23,546 nucleotides of DNA from CAZPEV01 sp964585635 (GTDB taxonomy: Bacteria; Zixibacteria; MSB-5A5; GN15; JAAZOE01), in contig CAZPEV010000033.1 of the NCBI GenBank assembly GCA_964585635.1, forward strand, positions 1 through 23,546. The letters run 5' to 3'. This document shows, in pieces, positions 1 through 7,262 of the stretch. Every line of letters begins with the position of its first letter. The stretch's first letter is position 1. The notes under the pieces are model-generated. The model saw only the letters and a program-made list of their open reading frames with translations. It made no database searches and was not told where the DNA came from. The position numbers and the translations under genes were made by a program.

Positions 1-140
1 CGTCTCGGCTCCATGATTCGCTGCGGACAGGCGCACAGCTTCACCACGTTGCAGCCGCATTGCTCCTTGTTCTGCGGGCAATATTGATTAGTGCACTGGT
101 CGAAATCGATGATCTCGAGCGGTTGAATCAGAAACTCCAT
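1..140 (-). CDS. Six-cysteine RiPP precursor-like peptide A (partial, runs off left edge)
   Basis: This is a small open frame starting at ATG 140, with a strong ribosome site (AGGAGGT, 7 bases before the ATG). Forty-six residues are visible with no stop before the edge. It begins MEFLIQPLE and then carries six cysteines at residues 16, 21, 28, 30, 36 and 38, spaced C-x4-C-x6-C-x-C-x5-C-x-C and including the motifs CGCN and CACP. The complete neighbour at 202-330 has the same leader and exactly the same cysteine spacing, so both are real genes and recent paralogs. A radical SAM/SPASM enzyme lies 190 bases upstream of that neighbour on the same strand, which suggests a substrate for peptide modification (inference). 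A small metal-binding protein is the alternative. After CACP this copy continues at least 8 more residues, unlike its paralog. I do not recognise a named family. Confidence 0.75.
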   Translation of the reverse strand, partial: MEFLIQPLEIIDFDQCTNQYCPQNKEQCGCNVVKLCACPQRIMEPR

Positions 141-201
141 TTCGTTCACCTCCTTTCCTCATTCGTTCCCGGGTGCACTTGGAACCGTACGGCGCCACGG
201 T

Positions 202-330
202 CTACTTGATGGGACAGGCGCATCCCTGGACGGTATTGCAGCCACACTGCTTTTCATTGATCGGGCAGATCTTGTTGTCGCACTCGCCCAACGTGACGAA
301 CGATTCCAGCGGTTGCAGCAGAAACTCCAC
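202..330 (-). CDS. Six-cysteine RiPP precursor-like peptide B
   Basis: This is a 42-residue peptide, complete, ending CACPIK. The start chosen is GTG 330: it gives the same 7-base spacing from AGGAGGT as the paralog's ATG, and the N-terminus MEFLLQPLE aligns residue for residue with MEFLIQPLE. An in-frame ATG at 336 touches the ribosome site and would add two residues. Cysteines are at 17, 22, 29, 31, 37 and 39. The shared core pattern is C-x4-C-P-x3-E-x-Q-C-G-C-N-x-V-x2-C-A-C-P. The conserved hydrophobic leader, cysteine-rich C-terminal core and adjacent radical SAM/SPASM gene are the hallmarks of sactipeptide or ranthipeptide-type (thioether) precursors, but the modification is inferred. 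Peptide A follows 61 bases downstream, so the two are probably co-transcribed. Confidence 0.78.
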   Translation of the reverse strand: MEFLLQPLESFVTLGECDNKICPINEKQCGCNTVQGCACPIK

Positions 331-519
331 GCGCATCACCTCCTCTCCCGATTAGTTGGATTGGCATGCTGTCGTTGGAATACCAACGGGAAATATCTGT
401 TCCTCTCAATCATGGTCGTTCCTGAGGCCGATCGCGCCGTCCCGAAGGCCATCGCGGAGCGGGACCGCCGCCCCGGGCTAAATCACAACCGCCAACATTC
501 CCGGCCGCGTGCCCTGCTC

Positions 520-1932
520 CTAGACGTGCGCCTCCTGCTCCGCCTCGGTCACCGGCGCCGCCGCCGTCGACGGCGCCGCCGCTTCACGCTCCTTCTCCAG
601 GGCCATGTTGCGATACAGCAGTTTGAGGTTCTCCACGACGCTGTCCTGGCTGTTGACCGTGCTGCATACCTTCTTGCCGTCGGAGCAGAGGCTGGTGAAG
701 CTGCATCCCCCCATGCACAGCGGCAGAATCTTGCAGGCCCGGCAATTTTCCCGTTCGAGGGTCTCACGCAACATCCATTTGGCCATATGCTTGGGATCCA
801 ACGTGGCCTTGCCCTCGGCCGAGACGTACCCGATCCGGTGCTCCTCATCGAAGGCCACCGTGCACTTGTGCAGGTTGCACTGGGGATCGAGAACGAAGTA
901 GTTGATAAAATCCGCCTCGCAGTAACCGGCACTGGGCGAGTAACCGGTCAGCAACAGCGTGAAGCCCTGGTCCAGAGCCTGCCGTTGCAGGGACAGACAG
1001 TCGACCGAGGGAGACTCGCGGGACACCGATGAGGATCGGGTCGGCTCGTGCGCGTCCCACCACTGCGGCGGCGGAAACACCTGACGGAAATAAATGTGCG
1101 ACCGCAGCTTGATCGGCTCCGGAATCAACGGCAGCAACTCCGGCACCCGCGCTATACTCACCTCGTCATAATTGACGCGCAGGGCGATCTTGACCTTGTC
1201 GGTCCGCTCGCACAGCGTGACCAGGTTCTGAACGATGCGATGAAACGTTCCCTTGCCCCGCTTGGTCGTCCGCCGCAAATCGTGGCCTTCCGGTGGGCCG
1301 TCAATCGTCACCTGCACCATGTTGACGCCCATCTCCTCCAATTCATCGATGACCTCCGGCGTCAGATAGTACCCGTTGGTGGTTATATTGCCGGAGTACT
1401 CGACCTCGTGCTTGCGGCACATCTCGACAAATCGCAGGCTCAAATTCCGAACGACGTCGCGCGCCAAAAGCGGCTCGCCGCCGAACCAACCGACCGTCAT
1501 GCGGCGGGTGTCCTCCAGCTTGGCGTCGACCCAGCGGCACAACCCCTCCTGCAGCTCCGCCGACATCTTCCCCTTGACCGGATTCTCGTAGCAATAGGGG
1601 CAGGCGAAATTGCAGGCCAGGGTCGGCATGATAGTCAGATGAAAACCGCCCAGCGAGTACTTGCCGACGTTGGCCCGCAGCCGGAGAAGCTCGTACTCAT
1701 CGATATCGTCTTCGATCACGAAGCGCGCGCGTTTGGCCGAATCGAGGAGTTTCTCTTCCTTGTCGCCGGCGGGGACGAAACCGTTGGGATCGTCCAACAA
1801 CCGCTTCAGGGCGCCATAATCGCCGTCGCCGATCTTGGCGAAACCGCCCGACATGGCGTTGAAGGCCAGGTGCGTCGCATCGTCCAAATCAAACAGGACG
1901 TTATAGTTCGAAGGTTTTAGTCCCTTTGCCAT
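520..1932 (-). CDS. Radical SAM/SPASM peptide-modifying enzyme
   Basis: This is a 470-residue radical SAM protein. The radical SAM cluster motif CNFACPYC sits at residues 107-114 (C107, C111, C114), followed by the SAM-binding GGEP at 151-154. The C-terminal SPASM region has cysteines around CEADF and QCNLHKC, then C397-x2-C400-x5-C406-x3-C410, the standard SPASM signature for auxiliary iron-sulfur clusters. The first 60 residues (NYNVLFDLDDATHLAFNAMSG) resemble the N-terminal extension common to peptide-maturing SPASM enzymes. The last 30 residues are a charged, Ala-rich tail. The start is ATG 1932, with GGGAG 8 bases upstream; an upstream ATG (1947) lacks a good site. It is preceded by a DUF4097-type gene (60-base gap) and followed by two six-cysteine peptides, its likely substrates. 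The product chemistry (thioether or another crosslink) cannot be read from sequence. Confidence 0.93.
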   Translation of the reverse strand: MAKGLKPSNYNVLFDLDDATHLAFNAMSGGFAKIGDGDYGALKRLLDDPNGFVPAGDKEEKLLDSAKRARFVIEDDIDEYELLRLRANVGKYSLGGFHLTIMPTLACNFACPYCYENPVKGKMSAELQEGLCRWVDAKLEDTRRMTVGWFGGEPLLARDVVRNLSLRFVEMCRKHEVEYSGNITTNGYYLTPEVIDELEEMGVNMVQVTIDGPPEGHDLRRTTKRGKGTFHRIVQNLVTLCERTDKVKIALRVNYDEVSIARVPELLPLIPEPIKLRSHIYFRQVFPPPQWWDAHEPTRSSSVSRESPSVDCLSLQRQALDQGFTLLLTGYSPSAGYCEADFINYFVLDPQCNLHKCTVAFDEEHRIGYVSAEGKATLDPKHMAKWMLRETLERENCRACKILPLCMGGCSFTSLCSDGKKVCSTVNSQDSVVENLKLLYRNMALEKEREAAAPSTAAAPVTEAEQEAHV

Positions 1933-1992
1933 AGCACATTCTCCCACGCAATGGGCGACAGCCGCGCCGCATTGCCGTCAGATAGGGTTGCT

Positions 1993-2823
1993 TTACTTGG
2001 TATTCGTCTTGATCGTTATGGTGCCGCTGCCGGTCAGCAGAAACACCTTCGGGCCGCCGGAGCCGTGCTTCACCGTGCACCGATCGGTCAGGTAGGTGTC
2101 CTTTTCGTGAAACCGCTTGGTGACGGTCTCGCTGCAGGCGAACGGCATGTCAATCTTCCCCTGGTTGGCGTTCTTGGAAATCGTCATCTCGAAATTGTCG
2201 CCAAAGCTGGGAACGGCCACGGTGACCTCGCCGTAGGACGAGGCGGCTTCCATCCGGCCCGCCGGCAACTGCGGCAGCGACAGGTCGACCGTGCCGTCGG
2301 AGGTCGCCAGCCTGAGCGTATCGGCCACGCTGCAGTCCGACACCGTGATGGCGCGCGATGAGGTCGACAGCTCCAGCGTCTTGGCTCGCAGCCCCTTGGC
2401 TGTGACCCGCCCCGTGGCCGCGTGCGATTTCACCCGGTCCGCCCGCAATCCGTCGAATTCGATATCCCCCAGCGCCGTGAGACCGTTGATCGACTCCAGC
2501 GACATTGCCCGTGGGACTTGGATCGTCCAGTACGTTTCCCCCTCCGGATTGTTCACCGGAATGACCTCTTTGATGGACAACGCCCCGCCCTTCTCCTCAA
2601 CTTCGGGCGTCAGGATATCGGGATCCTTTAGCTCGTTTTTCAATTCGACCGTCACCTCCTTGCCGTCATAGGCGCGCACCACGATCCGGCCGGTAATGGT
2701 CTCCACCGAGAGGCTCTTAACGTTGTCGTAACGATATAGATGTGGCGTTTGATCAGACATGACCCCTCCTGCCGTGAGCACCACGGCTGCTATCACCCCC
2801 GCCCCACGGAGATACATCAGCAT
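1993..2823 (-). CDS. Secreted DUF4097-type beta-solenoid (putative adhesin) protein
   Basis: This is a 276-residue exported protein. A short signal peptide (hydrophobic stretch GAGVIAAVVLTAGGVMS) is followed by alternating short beta-strand repeats such as KSLSVETITGRIVVRAYDG, DIEFDGLRADRVKSHAATG and LRLATSDGTVDLSLP, the pattern of the DUF4097/DUF4098 putative-adhesin family. There are no catalytic motifs. ATG 2823 was taken as the start because AGGAGG lies 4 bases upstream; ATG 2817 (spacing 10) is equally possible. It is the first gene of the minus-strand cluster with the radical SAM gene 60 bases downstream, so the two are probably one transcript, driven by the promoter at 3174-3203 through a leader of about 345 bases. 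Its role with the modified peptides is unknown. Confidence 0.8.
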   Translation of the reverse strand: MLMYLRGAGVIAAVVLTAGGVMSDQTPHLYRYDNVKSLSVETITGRIVVRAYDGKEVTVELKNELKDPDILTPEVEEKGGALSIKEVIPVNNPEGETYWTIQVPRAMSLESINGLTALGDIEFDGLRADRVKSHAATGRVTAKGLRAKTLELSTSSRAITVSDCSVADTLRLATSDGTVDLSLPQLPAGRMEAASSYGEVTVAVPSFGDNFEMTISKNANQGKIDMPFACSETVTKRFHEKDTYLTDRCTVKHGSGGPKVFLLTGSGTITIKTNTK

Positions 2824-3173
2824 AAGCCCTCCTCTTGCGGTTCGCATACATCACAGATTTCAATATCATCACGGCCGGCCAAACCCACGCAGTCGGGGCT
2901 CAGCCACATAGGTAGACTACTACTGCAGAGCCTGGCTATCGCGCGACCATCAGTCTCAGTCGTACGCTTCAGTGGCCTGCATAGTCGTAATGTGAGCGGA
3001 TTACCCGGTTTCCTAGACGTCGAGCCGCGCACGTCAGCATCGTGCGGCCAATCGCTTGGCGATACCCAGAACGAATCAACTCATGGCCAACCGGGCAGGA
3101 CCCATGAACCCGGGTTGATCCATCTCACGTATTATGTGTGTTGCCTATTCGGTGGTGCCAGTGCTCTAGGAAC

Positions 3174-3203
3174 ATGATAGTATCGGCCTCCTTCCCGTGT
3201 CAA
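3174..3203 (-). promoter_or_regulatory. Sigma70-type promoter for the DUF4097-radical SAM-peptide cluster
   Basis: Read on the minus strand: TTGACA (3198-3203), an 18-base spacer, and TATCAT (3174-3179). The nearest downstream gene starts at 2823, which would leave a leader of about 345 bases. Confidence 0.55.
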
Positions 3204-3500
3204 GCGATATTTTAGTTCTATTCTATATTTTTATGACGCCTCATCCCCGTCGATGCCGGCAATCAGATCAACGCCATCGCTTCATCGACTTAAGAGGGAC
3301 AAAGTCATTGTGCCCGAAATGGAATGGCTGAACCATGAAAGGATCGGCTTAACAAACCGCCTGCATCCATATATCAATCATGCCATTTGACATGTTGGCA
3401 TGATATCTTTGCAGTGCTGATAATTCCGTAAATCGGGCACCCGCCGCGGCGGGGCGCCTGACGATTTCCTGGCGTGAGTCTACATCGGGCTGCAATAAAG

Positions 3501-3595
3501 ACGTTGGTGCCCCAGCGTCGATGTTGATTCCCAGATGCCGACGTCGGTGCCCCTGCGTCGATGTCGATTCCCAAGTGCCGACGTCGGTGCCCCGG
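3501..3595. repeat. 40-bp tandem repeat, about 2.4 copies
   Basis: Two full 40-base units (3501-3540 and 3541-3580) differ at five positions, and a third unit breaks off after about 15 bases. Each unit starts ACGTYGGTGCCCC and ends in TGCCG. It is non-coding, with no intervening palindromes, so it is a minisatellite-like repeat rather than a CRISPR array. Confidence 0.85.
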
Positions 3596-3746
3596 TCCTC
3601 TGGGCCGGGATTCGCGGCATCCCCCTCGCACGACATCAACTTATTATGTAGACGGCACGAGGTGCGATTGTCTTCGGCGTCACTTCCCCGGCGTCAGCTT
3701 CGGTACCACCGGCCCTCCGGGCCTATTGAAAAACCTTGGACTCGTC

Positions 3747-3780
3747 ATCGCGAGACCCGCCCGTGGCGGGTCGTGGCGAT
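3747..3780. repeat. REP-like imperfect palindrome
   Basis: The inner stem GACCCGCC/GGCGGGTC around a CGT loop is extended by an outer stem ATCGC/GCGAT. The surrounding text (CGTCATCGCGAGACCCGC followed by GTGGCGATCTC) resembles an interspersed palindromic repeat type that I recall from many environmental bacterial genomes. Copy number cannot be tested here. Confidence 0.55.
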
Positions 3781-3845
3781 CTCGGCTATTCCATGACAAT
3801 TGAGGTGGTGCTCGTCGCACGCCCTCGTGCGGCAAGATTCGCGCA

Positions 3846-3869
3846 GCGGCAGGAACCTCTTCCTGCCGC
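3846..3869. repeat. Perfect 10-bp stem hairpin
   Basis: GCGGCAGGAA and TTCCTGCCGC form a perfect inverted repeat around a CCTC loop. It lies 29 bases past the stop of the gene remnant at 3898-4065 and 66 bases from the REP-like palindrome. There is no T-run, so a repeat element is more likely than a terminator. Confidence 0.6.
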
Positions 3870-3897
3870 CGCATAGCTCTACCGCGTGCGCAAAAGG

Positions 3898-4065
3898 CTA
3901 CTTCTTCGTGTATCCCGCCGGAACCTCAAACTCATCCGCCGCTATCGAACCGCCATTAATCTCCGTCACCGGCGACGGGAATTTGAAAAGATACGGCTTC
4001 TCCCCCGGCCTATTCTCCTCCGTGTCAGAAGGCTTGTCCTTGTGGAAAATGGAAGATATGCCTAT
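3898..4065 (-). pseudogene. 3'-terminal remnant of a protein-coding gene
   Basis: On the minus strand this frame is open from a TGA (4066-4068) to TAG 3898, with no start codon. The 55 codons have strongly G/C third positions and give a protein-like sequence containing GEKPYLFKFPSP, EINGGSIAADEF and the ending EVPAGYTKK. The ending resembles the C-termini of secreted DUF4412-like proteins (from memory only). The missing N-terminus makes it a decayed or truncated gene. A chance open frame cannot be excluded. Confidence 0.35.
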
Positions 4066-4389
4066 TCAATAATTTATCCGTCCCCCCTTTCGTGGCAACG
4101 ACTGAATCGATACATCTTCGGCGCAGATTCTCACCGCGCCCCCTTTAGTAGGTATCTATTCGGATTGAGGAACCATGATGGCCGATCAAGCACAACCACG
4201 GACTTGGCCCGGCGGCGAACCGGCAACGCCCTAATGTCAAACCAGTCAAGGGGATGCAATGTCTGCACAAGAAAACGAACGAACCAACCCATTTCACTGC
4301 AAGGACCAGTATGGCATGAATTTATGCGGAATCCCCTTCACCAGGGGAACTGTCGGTGGACACCCGGATCGTCTTCCTTATATAATGAA

Positions 4390-4415
4390 AAGCCGGCCCC
4401 AGATGGAGCCGGCTT
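4390..4415 (-). terminator. Rho-independent terminator of the 4448-6703 gene
   Basis: Minus-strand hairpin: AAGCCGGCTCC, loop ATCT, GGGGCCGGCTT (11-bp stem with one G-U pair), running into TTTT. It begins 33 bases after the stop codon of the dockerin protein gene. Confidence 0.8.
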
Positions 4416-4447
4416 GCACTTCTCGTTTCCAAACTCGGTACGGTCGC

Positions 4448-6703
4448 TTATGGACAGCAGGGCGGCGGGCCGCTCTTGAAGATGTAATTGATGACGTAGA
4501 CCGCATCGCCAACGTTAACGGCATGGTCGCAGTTGGCGTCGCCTGCCTGCAGCGGCACCGGGGCCGGGCCCGATTTGAAGATGTAATTGACGACCGAGAC
4601 AGCATCACCCACGTTGACGGCATGATCGCCGTTGGCGTCGCCGCAGGTATAGTCGCAGGCGTCACCGATCCCATTATGGTTCTGATCAGCCTGGTTCGGA
4701 TTCGGGACCGTCGGGCAGTTGTCGCAGCTGTCGGGGACACCGTCGCTGTCGGCGTCGGCATGATCGCTATGCCCGGGGCAAATATCGCAGCCGTCCGGGA
4801 CCGAGTCATGATCGGCGTCGGCCAGGTCGTTAAACCCGGGACAGACGTCCTCCGGATCGGGCACACCATCGCCATCGGTGTCGGGAATGATCGTCGTCGG
4901 AGAGAAATGGATGAATATCGTCGTGTCGGGGCTGCCGGCGACGCGATACTCCCACGCCAGCTTGGCCGCCGCTTCGGAAATGTCCGAGGTTCGATATTCA
5001 TTCACGACCGAATCTCCCGGCATCGGGCTGACCGGCTCCGCCGGCTTCCAACTGGCGCCGGCATCGTACGACACCGACTGGAACAGCGTGTCCCCCCGCA
5101 CAAAGGTGCACAGGAAAACCTTGCCGGTGACATGGGCCACCTTCGGATACCGCTCGCTGTCGGTCGTCCCCGCCACGACGCTGTTGTTCAACGTGTTCAG
5201 AATGGAGTCGGAGGAATACCAGCAGATAATGTCGCGGTCGTCGCCGGCTTTTTCATCCCAGTACTCGCTCACGATCACCAGGTTCTTGTTATACACCGCC
5301 ACCGACGGATACTGAGCGTGAATCAGGCTGTCGCCGGCCGAGAAAACCCAGGCGTTGGAGGCCGGATGCGGCAACGTCTTCATGAAATCCATCCGAATAA
5401 ACAACTCCCAGGTATTCAAGGAGTCATCCCAGAAATCGTACACCGAGTAGGCCCGCTTGGTGATCGGATCGATAGCGATGTCGGTCGTGGCGCAATGATC
5501 CAGATAATACCAACTGATCGTCGCCTGGCCGGCGGAGGTGGTCGGGTAGGAGACGTTGGGACCGTCGATCACGCCGTTGCCATAGGAGGTGCTGACGACG
5601 CTGGAGATAATGCCCCACTGCCAGACGGCGCCGATGCTGTCGGTCGCGATGGCGGTCATTTTGGTATCATGCCAGCCGAGGGTACTCCAGTCCCAGGAGG
5701 ACAAGGTCCAGTTGGCGCTGGTCCCGGGATAGTCAATCTTGGCCAGGTAAATATGCCCCCCCGCGTATTCGGTCACATCCGGCACCAGGGTACCATAGAA
5801 GAAACCTTCCTTGCCCCAGGCGCCGACCGAGGGGTGGCTGGCCTTCAACTGCCAGGCCGCCACCGCCGGAAAGGAGAGGCCGTCATCAACCGAGCCGGAC
5901 CAGATGATCAGCGATTCGTCCGAACCATCGTTGTACCCCCGATTCTCCTCGAAGGCCAGCATCATGTTGCCGCTGCCGCCGTCGGCTATGGCGGGATGGA
6001 CATAGGCGGAATCGGTCAATTCTTTGATCACCGTGGCGGTACAGGCAATGGTGTAATTGCCGTATCCCGGCGCGATCTGGTTGTCACCGTCGACGACGAT
6101 ATAGTATGTCATCCCGGGATCCATCTGAACGTCATACAACGCCGCGCGGGGAGGAGCGCCGCAGGCCGTGGCAAAGCGGTTGCAAGCTACCAACGTGTCG
6201 GCATTGGTGCGATAGACCCAGAGACGGGTAAAATACGATGACGCGCAGGAGACGATATCAACCAATTCCGGCTGCGCGGGGGTATAGGAATAGACGACAT
6301 CGGGCAAAGCCCCATCGGTCTCTCCGTCGCAGCTTTCCTGGTAGTCGTCCTGATACCCAGCCGTCGTGCCCGTGCCGTTGAACGGCATGGAGGAAATGAC
6401 CGCGGCGGTGGCGATGTTTTCGCCACCCTGCAGAAACGCCGCCGGAGCCTGCTGCAGCGGAAGCCCGACCTGCGCTTGAGGGATAATCTTCGCCTGCACG
6501 GTCAGCTCCTGAGCCGGCGCGGTCACTCTCTCCAGCCTGGATTCGGTCACCCTGATGGTCTTGGCGGTGGCCGGATGGCTGGCTCCGGGCGCGGCTGACA
6601 ACGCCGGCGCTCGATCGACGGTACCGGCTATCGCTGACCCCACCCCGATCACTATCAGCAGGATCATAATGGCGATCCTGACGGATGCATTATAGGCTTT
6701 CAT
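4448..6703 (-). CDS. Secreted Asp-box/thrombospondin type 3/dockerin protein
   Basis: This is a 751-residue extracellular protein. The signal peptide spans residues 1-27 (MKAYNASVRIAIMILLIVIG, then SAIAG). The middle (about 30-600) has beta-propeller-like repeats and an Asp-box (SYDAGASW, about residue 548) as in sialidase/BNR folds; no sialidase catalytic set was identified. Residues about 604-680 are thrombospondin type 3 calcium repeats (DTDGDGVPD, DADHDSVPD, DADSDGVPD, NHNGIGDAC). Residues about 685-751 hold two dockerin-type calcium loops (CGDANGDHAVNVGDAV and AGDANCDHAVNVGDAV), the layout of a full type I dockerin. The start ATG 6703 has GGAGG 8 bases upstream. It is monocistronic, with a terminator 33 bases after the stop. 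No clear promoter was found in 6704-7262. The role, probably surface display or binding, is inferred. Confidence 0.88.
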   Translation of the reverse strand: MKAYNASVRIAIMILLIVIGVGSAIAGTVDRAPALSAAPGASHPATAKTIRVTESRLERVTAPAQELTVQAKIIPQAQVGLPLQQAPAAFLQGGENIATAAVISSMPFNGTGTTAGYQDDYQESCDGETDGALPDVVYSYTPAQPELVDIVSCASSYFTRLWVYRTNADTLVACNRFATACGAPPRAALYDVQMDPGMTYYIVVDGDNQIAPGYGNYTIACTATVIKELTDSAYVHPAIADGGSGNMMLAFEENRGYNDGSDESLIIWSGSVDDGLSFPAVAAWQLKASHPSVGAWGKEGFFYGTLVPDVTEYAGGHIYLAKIDYPGTSANWTLSSWDWSTLGWHDTKMTAIATDSIGAVWQWGIISSVVSTSYGNGVIDGPNVSYPTTSAGQATISWYYLDHCATTDIAIDPITKRAYSVYDFWDDSLNTWELFIRMDFMKTLPHPASNAWVFSAGDSLIHAQYPSVAVYNKNLVIVSEYWDEKAGDDRDIICWYSSDSILNTLNNSVVAGTTDSERYPKVAHVTGKVFLCTFVRGDTLFQSVSYDAGASWKPAEPVSPMPGDSVVNEYRTSDISEAAAKLAWEYRVAGSPDTTIFIHFSPTTIIPDTDGDGVPDPEDVCPGFNDLADADHDSVPDGCDICPGHSDHADADSDGVPDSCDNCPTVPNPNQADQNHNGIGDACDYTCGDANGDHAVNVGDAVSVVNYIFKSGPAPVPLQAGDANCDHAVNVGDAVYVINYIFKSGPPPCCP

Positions 6704-7262
6704 CGATTAATCCTCCACCGATTGCATAGTTCCTTGTCTGCCAGCCGATCCGTTTGGCTGTCGCCCGATGGCCGCCCTCTGGAAACCGCTGTATTGGCCT
6801 CTTAAGCTACCTTGCCGGTCCATAAGCACAGGACGGCGGTCGAGGGTCGAACGTGCACTTGCCTGATTCCGGCATATCGGCAACGTCGATTTTCCCCGAA
6901 CGCCCGGATCGGCCAAGGCAGATATCGGTCCCGGCTCTTCTCCTGATTATCGGCATTTTCCCCATATCAAAGAGCCTTTTCACCGATGAATAATCCGCCC
7001 CGGGACAGACGACAAATCGAAGTCCGATCCCGGCTGACCTGTAGGCGATGACAAGCACACCAGAGCCTGAGCGAGTGAGGAGGCGCCGGTTGCGCGCCCT
7101 ATTTCTGATACGAAACCCGAAGACCGTCTGTTTCGTTTATTTGTCCTGCCCCGAACGTGAAATTCATTACCGGCGACAAATCGACCGACCGGGGACCATC
7201 TCGGCCCGGCTGGATCGTATGACCGGCCATCACAATAAGCACGGCTGGAAACCGCCCGGCGC
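6704..7262. other. Intergenic region without a supported gene
   Basis: It lies between the dockerin protein gene and the cytochrome gene, both on the minus strand. Open frames here lack ribosome sites and protein-like composition. No TTGACA-type promoter, terminator or known riboswitch core could be recognised, although the promoter of the 6703 gene should lie here. Confidence 0.5.

Larger units (their letters stand above)
2824..4447. other. 1.6-kb intergenic region with promoter, repeats and a gene remnant
   Basis: No intact gene is supported here. It holds, from left to right: the probable leader of the DUF4097 gene (to about 3167), its promoter (3174-3203), a 40-bp tandem repeat (3501-3595), two REP-like hairpins (3747-3780 and 3846-3869), a coding remnant on the minus strand (3898-4065) and a terminator (4390-4415). 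Open frames on both strands are short or have no start or ribosome site. The stretch 3204-3500 shows nothing I can name. Confidence 0.6.

Noticed and set aside
373..388. Hairpin CGTTGG-AATA-CCAACG between the radical SAM gene and peptide B
   Set aside because: The stem is only 6 bp and has no T-run, so it is not called as an attenuator.
336..413. 25-codon frame upstream of peptide B, its stop overlapping the peptide's ribosome site
   Set aside because: AGGA lies 6 bases before ATG 413 and the stop overlaps the next start region, so a coupled leader peptide is possible, but nothing in its composition supports it.
3501..3595. Possible CRISPR array
   Set aside because: The repeats are directly adjacent with no spacers, and no cas genes are present.
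4174..4236. Short plus-strand frame at ATGATGGCCGATC with a possible site
   Set aside because: It is about 20 codons, with no homology or partner.
4259..6241. 660-codon plus-strand open frame, antisense to the dockerin protein gene
   Set aside because: It lies almost wholly over the well-supported minus-strand gene with signal peptide, dockerin and terminator. The Asp/Gly-rich coding strand leaves the opposite frame free of stops; the translation is Arg/Val/Gly-rich with no domain. A ribosome-like site (AGGGG) before ATG 4259 was noted but the frame runs through the terminator hairpin.
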